NCBI GenBank assembly: GCA_034509735.1 | Contig: JACGWO010000001.1 | Span: 31,561,966 to 31,625,965, forward strand | Source of the DNA: Sesamum alatum | Lineage: Eukaryota; Streptophyta; Magnoliopsida; Lamiales; Pedaliaceae | Direction: 5' to 3' | DNA: 64,000 nucleotides | Shown here: piece by piece, positions 11,049-21,622 of the stretch | How the letters are laid out: each line of letters begins with the position of its first letter | How positions within the stretch are numbered: position 1 is the stretch's first letter | The notes under the pieces: generated by a model | The model's input: the letters and a program-made list of their open reading frames with translations, nothing else | The model's database searches: none | Told to the model about the DNA's origin: nothing | Program-made: the position numbers and the translations under genes

Positions 11049-11060
11049 TGGTATCAGAGC
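11049..11060 (+). promoter_or_regulatory. Primer-binding site
   Basis: TGGTATCAGAGC begins 1 nt after the 5' LTR. It is the standard plant copia PBS, complementary to the 3' end of initiator methionine tRNA, which primes minus-strand DNA synthesis. Confidence 0.95.
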
Positions 11061-11249
11061 CCGGTTCGGTGTATAGGCCTAGGGTTTATGTGCGTTTTAA
11101 GCATGAAACGTGTTTTGAGCATGTTTTAATTGAATCTTGATTTTCTTGATTATTAAAGCATGTTGTTTTATTGCTTTTAATTCTTGTGAAATTCTGAATG
11201 TTGGTATTTTTTTTCTGTTTTTCTTGGGAAACGGGGGAAAATTTGAACT

Positions 11250-11850
11250 GAAAACGAGAAACGCCACAGCCGGCCAGCCAGGAAGGCTGGCCGCGCGCAG
11301 CCGAGCGCTGCCGGCAGGGCAGACGCGCGCAGGCAAGGGTAGCCTGCGTGCGCCCGCCCAGCCGGTCGCGCAGGGGCAGCGCGCGCGCGAGGGGGCGCCT
11401 CCAGCCGCGCGCGCGGGCAGACGAGGGTGTCTGCGCGCGCGCGGCCGGTAGGCGCGCTCATGCGCGCGCGCGGGCGCAAGGCTGTCGGGCGGAGAGCCCG
11501 CGCACGGACGGCACCAGGCGCGCTGCCAGGTGCGCGCGCCCGCAGACGGAGGCGTCTGCGCGCGCGCGCCCGGCGGGCGTGCCCAGTGCGCGTCTGCGCG
11601 CGCGCACTGCGCACAGCGCAGGCACGCGGCTGGCGACCAGCAGGTCGGCTCGCGCGAGGCAGAGGAGCCTGCGCGCGCGACGGCCTGCCGGAACACCAGG
11701 CCGCGCAGCGCGCTGCCGGCCAGGCGCGCGCGCACGCAGGCAAGGGGCCTGCGCGCGCGCAGGGGCGGCAGGCTGGGCCTGCTGCCCTGCGCGCACGGCC
11801 GGCCGCTGCTGCAGGCGGCGGCCGGCGGCTGCTGCAGCTAGGGTTTTTGA
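11250..11850 (+). repeat. GC-rich block of serial hairpins in the copia leader
   Basis: About 590 bp of very high GC with many CGCGCG runs is set in otherwise AT-rich sequence. It contains at least seven short perfect hairpins, six of which have a purine-rich loop: 11272-11292, 11328-11348, 11417-11434, 11541-11560, 11657-11670, 11735-11753 and 11768-11782. Long open frames on both strands are a by-product of the lack of TA-containing stops. Shorter versions of the block occur at 29870-30147 (inverted) and 62155-62255. Confidence 0.85.
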
Positions 11851-13362
11851 AACCCTAGTATTATTTTTATTTTTTTATTTACTTTTCAGTTTTAATTTTG
11901 AATTAATTCTGAAAATTCGTTTTTTGGGTTCAATTTTGCCTAAATTCCTAAAGACATTATTTTAGAAGTAAAATAAATTGGATTTGGAATCCCGGGGTTA
12001 TTTTACTTAAAATAATGAGGAAAGGTTTTCCTAAAACGAGAAAAAAATATTATTACCAATATTTGTGTTTTATTTTTCACACGTTGCGCACATGATCATT
12101 TATTTCTGTTTTGGATTATTATGATTGGAAATCATGAATTATTGGTATATTGTAATTATGTGATTGGATCATGTGATTATGTGTGTTGGATGGAAATGGA
12201 TGATCACGAGCCCTAGACCGGATGTATGGTTTAATTTTCTGTTGGGCCTGTGTGCCTCTTTAACTGCTTCCTCCTTCTCTCTTTCTAGTGCCTTGGAATA
12301 ATAAGGCTTTCTACCTCCCTCCTTATGTACTCCCCCCGGGTTTTCGCTGGGGTTTCTACTCTTTAATATGTAATGAGAGTAGACTAGGAGTGAGGTTTCC
12401 ATTTTTGTAATTGGTGGAGTAGAAGGAAGGACCACATGGAGAGCCCAGACCGGAGGTCCCTTGGCGTTTTCCATGAAGTGAAGAAAGAGGAAAAGAGACC
12501 AAGGCCCATCAGCATGATGATTGGGTTACTATTTTTGTAATAGTATAGGACCAACCCTAGATTGACCATAGATCCACTGCGGGCTCAGTGGATCGCATAG
12601 GATTCGGGCTCGTGATCATCCAACAGGGGCGTGCTAGGCTTTAATTTTGCATGTGGTTGTTATGATGGATGAATGGCTTTTATTTATCATATAACTGCTA
12701 TGGATGGATTTTATTTATGCATTATGGATGAATGTATGGATATATTATGAGATCTCGGTCATTCACTACTCTCACATTGGTTGGACCAATGTTGAAATAT
12801 TAGACCCTAAATAAAGTGGACATGAACTCTAGGAGTTCGTCCATGCCTTCCAATCCGTGGCATAGTGAGGAAGCTGTTTTAGGTCAATAGCGTGGTCTCA
12901 CGAGTCGTGGCACGTTATTGTACTTAAAAGAAGCTGCACTGTGTCATGAACGAAAAATGGGCTGCTGTTACCTGTCTCACGAGTCGTGGGGGTACCAGTG
13001 GGTCTGTGGCTCGGTCGATTGGGTCGGGTCTAACGCCCAATTAGCATGATTCGCTTGGAGTCCTCGGGATCATGCGAAAGGGTGAGGCAATAATCTTGAG
13101 AATCTCGTGGAACGAGAATGGTATGGAATACCTCCTACAGGAGCTTTTCCATGCGAATCGTAAAAGCGGGGTATGGGAAAAATCGCTGTGGATCCCAAGC
13201 CCACTAGGAAAGGATTTCCCGAAAATCACGTTTGAGAGTACCGTGTTTTCGTATAAATAGTGGGAGGATTAAATGACTAAAGACCAAGCATTTAATTATT
13301 TCATCAAACCACCGTCTTTATTTTCTGCTGATCGCGCGTTGTTTTCTAAATGTAGATTTAAA
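11851..13362 (+). other. Long untranslated leader of the copia element
   Basis: No supported ORF precedes gag here. The region has a perfect 16-bp inverted repeat (12198-12213 with 12606-12621) closing a domain of about 390 nt. It also has a hairpin with arms TCTACTCT/AGAGTAGA near 12356-12385, and two copies of CTCACGAGTCGTGG (12898 and 12977). Homologous leaders are at 28461-30147 (inverted) and 61990-63959, so the leader is a conserved family feature. Confidence 0.75.
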
Positions 13363-14160
13363 ATGTCTAAGAACCCACTATCAACCATTCTTGAGACAAA
13401 CAAATTCAATGGAACAAATTACAACGACTGGTTGCGCAATCTCAGGATAGTCCTAGATTACGAGAACCAAGGCTACGTCATGGACGAGCCTCTCCCTAGG
13501 ACCTTACCGGAAGGATCCACGCCAGAAGAACGTGAGACGTTCGAGACTTGGCATAAGGATAACCGGAAGGTCCGTAGCGTCATACTTGCTTCGATGACCA
13601 ATGAGATTCAGAAGCAATATGAAAGGCTAGACGATGTCCCTTCCATTATGGCTCGCCTTAAGGATTGCTATGCAGTCCCGGACCGGCATACTAGGTATGT
13701 CGCGACCAAGGCGTTCTTTGGAACTAAAATGACAGAAGGATCCTCTGTACAAGAGCATGGGGTTAAAATGCTTACCCTAGTGGAAAAGCTCGAGGACCTA
13801 AAGGCAGGTCTCGATAACGAAACGTACATAGATGTGATCCTTCAGTCACTCCCACCCTCCTTCGACCAATTTATCGTCAACTATAACATGAATACACTTG
13901 AGAAGGGCATTCATGAGTTGATCAATATGTTGGTGCAATACGAGGCAACGACTAAGAAGTCCACGCCTTCGGTATTGTTTGGAGGTGCTTCAACTTCCAA
14001 GACGAAAGGCAAGGGTGCCGGACGTTGGAAAAAGAAGAAGGGGAAGGGAAAAAGCCGTCATAGCAGCTACGAACACTCAGAGTGTTCCCATTGCCAAAGA
14101 GGGGAAAGGCAAAGGAAAGGGAAAGGTTGTCTCCAAGCAACAGTCAAAGGCATATGACAT
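13363..14160 (+). CDS. gag: Copia gag (nucleocapsid), frameshifted near its end
   Basis: The start is chosen at the ATG of MSKNPLSTILETNKFNG, because homologous copies at 28376 (where it is ATA) and 63960 begin there; an in-frame ATG at 13273 is upstream. The protein has the copia gag core (NYNDWLRNLRIVLDYENQGY, then MTNEIQKQYERLDD and LQSLPPSFDQFIVNYNMN). A Lys/Gly-rich stretch leads to the zinc knuckle. A one-base insertion in an A-run at about 14048-14052 shifts the frame compared with the minus-strand copy, and the true reading continues in the frame of the next feature. Gag packages the RNA in virus-like particles. Confidence 0.9.
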
Positions 14161-15132
14161 ATGTATCAACTGCCGTGAGAAAGGGCATTGGAAGAGAGAG
14201 TGCCCCAAACTCTTCTCAAACCAAGGTATATTTGTGATTGAGGTTAACATGGTCACTAATTCTGCCTCTTGGGTATTGGATACCGGCTGTGGAGCTCACA
14301 TTTGCAATGATTTGCAGGTGCTGAAAAGAAGCAGAAAACTAAGTAGCGGGGACATGATCCTGAAGCTCGGAAATGGCAAGGCCATCTCGGCAGAAGCAGT
14401 AGGATCCGCCATTTTAGTAATTAGTGATACCATTAGCATAGAATTAGAGCAGGTTTATTTTGTACCTAGTATGATTAAGAACATCATTTCCATTCCATTG
14501 TTGGACAATAGTGGTTATGAGTTCAGAATCAATAAAAATTGCTTTTATTTGATGAGGTGTGGAATTGCTCATCTACTCGGTACATTGCATAACGGGCTCT
14601 ATATCTTGCAACAAACCAATTTCGTTCTTAACGCTCAACACAAACGGAAATTAGATAATAACGGGAACGCACGTCTGTGGCACACTAGGCTAGGTCACAT
14701 ATCCCAAGATAGGATGAAGAGGTTGGTAGACTCAAAGAACCTAGAGGTTGGGGACTTGAGTGATCTACCAACTTGTGAGTCTTGTCTAAAAGGGAAAATG
14801 ACCAAGAAGCCCTTTGTAGGACAAAGCAGGCTTGCCACAGGTCTGTTGGACTTGGTCCATACAGACGTGTGTGGACCACTAAGGACGCAGGCCCGAGGTG
14901 GGTTCTCCTACTTCATAACCTTCACCGATGACCATTCACGGTACGGTTATGTTTACCTGATGAGGTACAAGTCTGAAGCTCTTGAGAGGTTTAAAGAATT
15001 CAGGCTTGAAGTGGAGAACCAGACCAACTGCAAAATTAAAGTCCTACGGTCAGACCGATGCGGTGAATACCTTAGTGCCGAATTCCTAGATTATCTAAAA
15101 GAAAATGGTATAATATCGGAATGGACACCTCC
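14053..15132 (+). CDS. pol: Copia zinc knuckle, protease and integrase
   Basis: In order: zinc knuckle CINCREKGHWKRECPKL (CX2CX4HX4C, about 14161-14212); aspartic protease motif SWVLDTGCGAHICND (about 14268-14312); integrase HHCC region (HTRLGHISQDR, then CESCLKGK); and the core with HTDVCGPLRT, FTDDHSRYG and KVLRSDRCGEYLS. The last motif usually reads SDRGGEY. The frame breaks at about 15132, where one G is missing from the expected WTPPGTPQLNG and the reading runs into a premature stop. The protease cuts the polyprotein and the integrase inserts the cDNA. Confidence 0.9.
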
Positions 15133-16612
15133 GGAACACCACAGTTAAATGGCGTCTCTGAAAGGAGGAACCGAACCCTGTTGGACATGGTTCGGTCCAT
15201 GATGAGTTTTACCAAATTGCCCTTATTGTTTTGGGGTTATGCATTAGAAACGGCAGCCAAGTTGTTGAATTTGGCGCCTACCAGTGCATTGACTCAAACG
15301 CCATATGAGATATGGCACGGCAAGCCTGCGTCCTACAACTACTTGAAAGTGTGGGGTAGCCCCGCATACGTCAAGAGGTTAGTGGGAGATAAGCTAGAAT
15401 CCAGGTCTAGCCTATGCAGGTTCGTTGGATACCCTAGAGAAACTGCGGGTTATTACTTTTATGACCCTTTGGAACAAAAGGTGTTTGTTTCAAGGAATGC
15501 AGTATTCTTGGAGCAAGGCTTCCCGGAGGATATCCAACCTGATGAGCTGATCCTTGAGGAATCAAGTGATGGAACTCAGCCATCAGAAATAGCCGCGGAA
15601 ACCTCACCAAGAGGATTTAGGATTAACGCACGGAGGGCTGACCAACCTAGAGAAGTCCAACATGCTAGGCATGAAGGACAACCTCAAGAAAGGCCAGTCC
15701 CGGCCCCTGAACCGCCGGCTCCGATACAGTCAGCGCCCAAAGTCACCACTGACGTTCCCGTCCTCCGTAGGTCCACTAGAGAATCCAGACCTCCAGTGAG
15801 ATATGGGTTTCTAGGTGCGACCGATCTTCTGGATAACGATCCTAAGACATACGGGGAAGCGATGTCTGACATCGACTCCGGGAAATGGCTTGAGGCCATG
15901 AAGACCGAAATGGACTCCATGAGTGAGAACCAAGTTTGGAGACTTGTAGATCCACCGAAAGGTGTTAAGCCAGTGGGCTGTAAGTGGGTCTACAAGCGCA
16001 AACTTGGCGTTGATGGAGAAGTCACAACCTTTAAGGCTAGGCTTGTAGCTAAGGGATACACTCAACGACCCGGGGTCGATTTTGAGGATACCTACTCGCC
16101 AGTAGCCATGGCTAAGTCCATTCGGATCCTGCTTGCCATAGCAGCATGGTATGACTATGAAATATGGCAGATGAACGTGAAAACGGCCTTCCTCAACGGT
16201 TTCGTTGAAGAAGAGATCTATATGGATCAGCCGGAGGGTTTCACGGTCACTGGAGAAGAACAGAAGGTCTGTCGTCTCCAGAAGTCCATCTATGGCCTCA
16301 AACAAGCATCCCGAAGTTGGAACATTCGATTTGATGAAGTAATACGGGGATATGACTTCATCAAAAACGAATCCGACCCTTGTGTATACAAGAAGGTCAG
16401 TGGGAGCTCTATAGTGTTCCTAGTGCTTTACGTGGATGACATTCTGCTCATTGGTAATGACGTCAGAATGTTAGGAAACACGAAAGCATGGCTGTCAACC
16501 AAGTTTTCCATGAAGGACTTGGGTGAAGCCTCCTACATCCTAGGCATCCAGATTGTCAGGGACAGATCTAAAAGGATGTTAGGGCTCACCCAAAACTCGT
16601 ATATGGAAAAAA
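15133..16612 (+). CDS. pol: Copia integrase C-terminus and reverse transcriptase
   Basis: It reads GTPQLNGVSERRNRTLLDMV (integrase, with the catalytic E in SERRNRT), a GKPASYNYLKVWGSPAYVKR segment, a Pro/Arg-rich linker, and then RT from WLEAMKTEMDSM. RT motifs are WVYKRKLGVDGEVTTFKARL, AKGYTQRPGVDFEDTYSPVA, and YVDDILLIGND near 16430. The usual QMDVKTAFLNG reads QMNVKTAFLNG (about 16165), replacing the first catalytic aspartate with asparagine. A one-base insertion in an A-run near 16609 shifts the frame after LTQNSYMEK. Confidence 0.9.
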
Positions 16613-17416
16613 GTTCTAAAGAGATATCGAATGGACAACTCCAAACGAGGATTCCTTCCAATGAGGCATGGGATCAAGTTATCCAAGAAGCAGTCCCCGC
16701 AGACTGATGAGGAACTTGAAAAGATGAAAGTCATCCCCTATGCTTCTGCCGTAGGTAGCATCCAATATGCGGTCCATTGCACCAGGCCTGACATTGCATA
16801 CGCTTTGAGCGTGACAAGCAGATATCAGTCCTGTGCAGGAGAGGCACATTGGAATGCCGTTAAGGGCATCCTTAAGTACCTTAGGAGGACTAAGGAAATG
16901 TTCTTGGTCTATGGCAATGGAGAACTAATTCTGGAAGGCTTTAGCGACGCTAGCTTCCAGTCTGATGACGATGATGCCAAGTCTCAATCGGGGTATGTAT
17001 TCAAACTCAACGGAGGAGTAGTGGCTTGGAAAAGTTCCAAGCAAGCAACCACTGCTGACTCCACCACTGAGGCTGAATACATAGCAGCTTCAGAAGCTGC
17101 TAAGGAAGCGGTTTGGATGAAAAACTACATCCAAGAGTTGGGTGTGGTGCCTAGCATCGCCGAGCCTGTTGTCATCTTCTGTGATAACAACGGTGCAATA
17201 GCGCAAGCAAAGGAACCGAGATCTCATCACCGTTCCAAACACATTCTTAGACGCTACCATCTTCTTAGAGAAATGGTAGGAAGAGGTGACGTTCGGATGG
17301 ACCGAGTCAACTCAGCAGACAACACAGCAGACCCGCTGACAAAGCCTATGTCGCAGAGTGCTCATACGCAACATCTTGAGAAGATGGGGATTAGGCATAT
17401 GGGTGATTGGCTTTAA
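16613..17416 (+). CDS. pol: Copia RNase H and pol C-terminus
   Basis: This frame continues RT with VLKRYRMDNSKRGFLPMRHG and gives the copia RNase H: FSDASFQSDDDD, WKSSKQATTADSTTEAEYIA, VIFCDNNGAIAQAKEP, and the histidine-rich HHRSKHILRRYHLLREM. It ends ADPLTKPMSQSAHTQHLEKM...GDWL before the stop at 17414-17416. RNase H removes the RNA strand during reverse transcription. The catalytic D, E and D are all present. Confidence 0.93.
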   Translation, partial: VLKRYRMDNSKRGFLPMRHGIKLSKKQSPQTDEELEKMKVIPYASAVGSIQYAVHCTRPDIAYALSVTSRYQSCAGEAHWNAVKGILKYLRRTKEMFLVYGNGELILEGFSDASFQSDDDDAKSQSGYVFKLNGGVVAWKSSKQATTADSTTEAEYIAASEAAKEAVWMKNYIQELGVVPSIAEPVVIFCDNNGAIAQAKEPRSHHRSKHILRRYHLLREMVGRGDVRMDRVNSADNTADPLTKPMSQSAHTQHLEKMGIRHMGDWL

Positions 17417-17420
17417 AGGT

Positions 17421-17432
17421 CAAGTGGGAGAT
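17421..17432 (+). promoter_or_regulatory. Polypurine tract
   Basis: CAAGTGGGAGAT lies immediately before the 3' LTR and five bases after the pol stop. This is the expected site and composition for plus-strand priming in a copia element. Confidence 0.85.
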
Positions 17433-19419
17433 TGTTAGAATAGGTGACCACGTAAGCCAACTTTGGCGGGTATATGTAACCTATGTCTAGACAATTATAG
17501 GTGTTTGATAAATCATTAATGAATAAAGAAGTGAATTTCATTTGGCATCACTTTGTTTGTGTTCACTTATATCTGTTTTCTATATCTGTTCACTACGCAA
17601 ACAAAGCCCACGGACTGAGAATCAATTTCGGGGACTGGGACTACGCTTGGAGGTAGGTCCATGGAATCAGTCTTCCCGAATCAGTCCGGAAATCTCCAAG
17701 TCAAGGAATCCCGAAAATGGGTACCGGGATTCCATTTGAGACTTGCACTAAGCACCTGCTGTCGTGTTTCATCGACGGGTGACGAGGGTCGTCTAAGCAG
17801 TGTTAGTGGGTTAGCATGCTGGGACGCAGCTGACTGAGGTGACTCGCGGGAACCGTCTTACGGAGGACCTTGAGTATGGTCAGCAAGGTATGACGTGTAT
17901 TCCCGGTTCCAACGGTACAGGTCAAGTCCTTTGACTTGAGGAATTGCTGAGTTTACCTGTACATCAGGGCTGTATCTTAGGTATGGTGAGAGATTGCCAG
18001 AATTCTCTTTGGTAGTCATAAGCCATGTCTAGTGCAGTTCTGGTGTGCAAAGTGACAGTAGTTTCCAAGAAAGGATCTGTCTCCTGTCAATAGGTTTTGG
18101 CAGTTGAGTCTCATATATACTCTAGGTCTTGTCCCTAAAACTGTGGCCACAGTGACTGAACAGAAGGGAAGGATTCCCTTGCGGCGTTTAGTGAGGACAG
18201 ACCAACACTTAGGTCCAAAATGGGTACCTGCATTTTCCGTGCCCTAGACTCTAAGTGATGAGACCGAAGACAGAAGGACAAGTGTACTGTTAGAGCCTAA
18301 ATGTTCATCCCTGAATATTTCACCTAGTCTCTAGTGCCATGGACCGTTGCTAGATGGCCACCCATGGTAACGGAAGGATTCTAGGAATCCGACCAAGTCT
18401 AGCTGAAAGGTGAACCTAAAGAGTCACACACTATCCACACACATTTAGATATTTAATTAGGAATTAAATATTGGAGTGAAGGAATGATTAAATTGGATTT
18501 AATCGGGTCCTCTATTTTTCTTGGAGAAATAATTCCTTCTATTAGATATAAGGAATTAAATTGATAAATTAGATTTATCAAAGGGATTTATTTAATGGGC
18601 TTAAATAATATTTATATTTATTTTAGCCTCTTGGAAATATTTAAATAGGTTTTAAATATTCCATTAAATTAAATTAAATCAACGGTTGAGATCAATGGGA
18701 GAGATGGATGGCTAGGATTGTTTTGACTAGGTCAAAACACTACTTTGACTAGGACTTTGACTAGGTCAAAATCCTAGTCAAATTAGAGTTCTTAAAAGAG
18801 GAGTTTAAAGAGGATTAAACTCCTCTTCTATATAAACCCCTAGCATCCTACAAGTTGAATGATGATGAAATTCCAACACACACAACACACACACACAACT
18901 CGGCTCTCTCTCCCTCTATCTCGTCCGCCCTCTCTCTCTCACACACTCCAAGAAAATTATTTTTTCTTTGTTCTCTTGTTCTTGGAACATTAGAACTTGA
19001 TGAATCAATACCGTTAATTCATAACGTGTTGTTGATTCATCCACTCCAAAATATAAACTTGTTCGTTGCTAGCACGACGTGCAAGATACGTGGGTGGATC
19101 GTGTGTCACGATTTGGAGGGTCTCAAGAACGAGATCTTGGTGCAAAACGGGGAACAACGCGTGTAGCCGTTGCAGACGAAAACGACAACGGGTAGGTCTC
19201 GTTTATGATTTTCGTCCCTTTTAATTTTCTACCCTATGGCCTCCATGATTCTTTTATGTTTTATTATTCATGAGATACACCGAACACCCGGGAATTTCAA
19301 AGGCACACCCTTTGAAACGTGTTCTTTAATTTAAAGCATGTTTAAATTCCGCATTTATTTTTTAATTATACCGCGCTTCCGCATTCGCGCTTTCCGGGGA
19401 CGATCCACAATTCCTTTCA
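17433..19419 (+). repeat. 3' LTR of the copia element
   Basis: It matches the 5' LTR almost base for base. The visible differences are near the start (ACGTAAG against ATGTAAG), CCGGAAA against CCAGAAA, GGTCTTG against GGCCTTG, and a small change at 19391-19400 (TTTCCGGGGA against TTTTCCCGGGA). The last of these breaks one arm of the terminal stem. Confidence 0.97.
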
Positions 19420-20625
19420 GGAAGTGCAGTTCTCGTGAGAGAATAGGGGCGTGAACACCGACCACTATACTACACGAGCAAGGCTCTACAGGGGCCAGAA
19501 GAAAGATACGTCCAAATAGAGAAGGTGGTCTTGGCCTTGATAACAGCAGCTACGAAGTTGAGACCTTATTTTTAGTCGCATCCTGTGGTTGTGTTGACAA
19601 ACCAACCCCTGAAGAAGGTGGTAGTGGATCCCAACACATCTGGGAGGATGGTAAAATGGTCAGTAGAGCTGAGCGAACATGGGATCGAATATCAACTTAG
19701 GCCTACAATCAAGGCACACGTGTTGGCGAACTTTATTTTCGAGCTAACAGAAGAGGAGGGCACGCAAGGAAGGAAATGGTGGAAAATGTTCGTGGATGGC
19801 TCATCCACATACCAAGCCAGCGGAGCGGGATTAGTAATTGAGAGCCTGCAAGGAGACATGCTGCGTTATGCCATCTGAATTGGTTTCGCGGCCTCTAACA
19901 ATGAAGCGGAATATGAAGCACTCATCGCGGGGGGGGGGGGGGTAAGTTGGCTTTCGCGGCCGGAGCAAAACACGTAAAGGTGTATAGTGATTCCCAGCTT
20001 GTGGTCAAGCAAGTGAACTGGGATTTTGAAGCCAAAGGAGAGTAGATGGCCAAATATTGGCAAGTATTCAGACAATGAGAAAGACGTTTGATGAGTTCAC
20101 CTTGGAACAAGTCTCGCGAGCGGGTATGAGGAGGCAGATCAACTTGCTAAGCTAGCCAGCTCGTTGGCCCCACTGAAAAGCAGAAAGATAACTTTGTTGA
20201 ACCAGGAGCGACCTGACGTCGATGTAGATGGAGATGACATCTTGTCAGTGAAGGGAACCTCGTCGGGATGGAAAGAGGATCTGGAGGCATATTTGAAAAT
20301 CCAGAGTTGTGCCCCAGGACCCTAGGGAAGCAAGGGTTATTCGCACAAGAGCCGCCAAGTTCACTCTAATAGGAGGAGAACTATATAAAAGAGGGTTTTC
20401 ACAACCGTATCTCAAGTGCGTTGACAAGGACAAGGCGAAATATGTCCTGAGAGAAATTCACGAAAGGAGTTGTGGAAATCACTCCGGAGGAAGGGCGTTG
20501 GTGCGTAAGGCCCTGCGACAAGGATACTTTTGGCCAACCATGCAGACGAATGCTGGAGACTTAGTGAAGAGATATCGGAAGTGCCAAGAACATGCTAATG
20601 TCACCCGCGTTCCAGCGGCAGATAT
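19420..20625 (+). pseudogene. Gypsy RNase H, second RNase H and integrase zinc domain, copy 2
   Basis: This resumes the gypsy pol broken at 9059: VLVRE, YYT, LQGPEERY, IEKVVLALITAA, LTNQPLKKVV, GRMVKWSVELSEHGIEY (classical RNase H and connection). An additional RNase H follows, WWKMFVDGSSTYQASGAGLV, AASNNEAEYEALIAG and VKVYSDSQLVVKQVNWDFEA, which is the hallmark of the Tat lineage. Then comes GGELYKRGFSQPYLKC and the integrase HHCC domain (CGNHSGGRALVRKALRQGYF, then CQEHAN). It carries several stops and frameshifts, including a run of 14 G at 19929-19942 where the normal reading is AGLKLAF. It is cut at 20625 by an LTR. Confidence 0.88.
20621..20625 (+). repeat. Target-site duplication GATAT (orphan left copy)
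   Basis: GATAT precedes the truncated LTR at 20626. The duplicated intact version of the same insertion has GATAT at 30716-30720 and 32711-32715, so this is the left TSD of the same event in a duplicated segment. Confidence 0.8.
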
Positions 20626-21137
20626 TGAAAAGATTGTGGATCGTCCCGGGAAATAGCGCGATGCGGAAGCGCGGTATAAAATAAAATACAAAATTTTAAA
20701 CATGCTTTAATTAAAATAAAAGAACACGTTCAACGGGTGTACCCTTGAAGTTCCCGGGCGTTTGGTGTATCTCATGAATTAAAAGCATAAACAAATCATG
20801 GAGGCCATAGGATTAAAAATAAAGAGAAACGAAAAGATTAAATCGGAACCTACCGATTGTCGTTTTTGTCTTCTAACCCGTACTCGCGTTGTTCCCCGTT
20901 TTGCACCAAATTTCGTGTTCGAGACTCTCCAAATAGTAACACGCAATCCACTCACGTATCTTGCACGTCGTGCTAGCGAACGAACAAGTATTTTGGAGAG
21001 GATGAATTAATCAGACGTTATTAATTAACGGTATTAATTCTCGTAAGTTCGATTGTTCCAAGAACAAAAGAACAAGAAAAGTATTTTCTTGTGCTAGAGA
21101 GAGAGTGGGCGGACGAGAGGGAGAGAGGGGAGCCGAA

Positions 21138-21175
<38 letters not shown>

Positions 21176-21540
21176 GGAATTTCATCACTCTACAAATAGT
21201 GAGAGGCTATGACTATTTATAGAGGAGGAGTTTAATCCTCTTTAAATTCCAACTCTAAAGAAGACTATTTTGACTAGGATTTTAACCTAGTCAAAGTTCT
21301 AGTCAAAGTAGTATTTGACCTAGTCAAATTAATCCTAGCCATCCATCTCTTGCTTTTCATCTCAACCATTAATTTAATTTAATGGAATATTTAAATCCTA
21401 TTAAATATTCCAAAGGCAAAATAAATAAATATAATAAATATAAATATTTATTCTAAGACCATTAAATTAATTCTCTAATAAATCTAATTTATTAGATTAA
21501 TCCCTTTTATCAAATAAAAGGAATTAATTCTCCAAGAAAA
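20626..21540 (-). repeat. Truncated copia LTR (duplicate of 30721-31635)
   Basis: In reverse complement this is the 3' half of a copia-family LTR, beginning TGAAAAGATTGTGGATCG on the plus strand. It parallels 30721-31635 closely, including a (GT)n run at 21140-21174. It stops abruptly at about 21540 (CCAAGAAAA), where the sequence changes to a reverse copia pol fragment. Confidence 0.88.
21140..21174 (+). repeat. (GT)n microsatellite in LTR
   Basis: About 17 GT repeats lie in the truncated LTR. The duplicated LTR has a shorter run at 31235-31266. It lies just downstream of the reversed TATA and CT-rich region. Confidence 0.9.
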
Positions 21541-21622
21541 CTTCTCGAGGTCGGTCAGCCCTTCGGGTGTCTATCCTGAATCCTCTAAGTGAGGATTCCG
21601 CGGCTACCTTTGATGACTGAAT
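21541..21622 (-). pseudogene. Copia pol linker fragment
   Basis: The reverse complement matches 15576-15660 of the intact element (CATCAGAAATAGCCGCGG and AGGGCTGACCAACCTAGAG). This places the break in the linker between integrase and RT. Confidence 0.85.

Larger units (their letters stand above)
9060..19419 (+). mobile_element. Full-length Ty1/copia retrotransposon, young insertion
   Basis: The element has two LTRs of 1988 and 1987 bp, a primer-binding site (PBS) just after the 5' LTR, gag, protease, integrase, RT and RNase H in copia order, and a polypurine tract before the 3' LTR. It is bounded by the 5-bp duplication GGAAG. The two LTRs differ at only about five positions by eye, so the insertion is recent. 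It sits in sense orientation inside the RT/RNase H region of a gypsy element. The internal region has a 2.3-kb leader before gag. Three single-base frameshifts and one altered catalytic residue suggest it is not autonomous as written. Its lineage looks Tork/TAR-like from the RNase H text, but this was not tested. Confidence 0.97.

Noticed and set aside
11049..11060. tRNA-like sequence at the LTR edge
   Set aside because: It is only the short primer-binding site; no cloverleaf can be drawn around it.
11097..11965. Several overlapping long open frames (100-210 codons) on both strands in the GC-rich block
   Set aside because: They are Ala/Arg-rich in every frame and arise because the sequence lacks A/T-containing stops. 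No domain is seen and the homologous leaders do not conserve them.
13072..13260. 62-codon frame upstream of copia gag, open on both strands
   Set aside because: The homologous leaders at 28500-28690 and 63670-63870 contain indels that break it.
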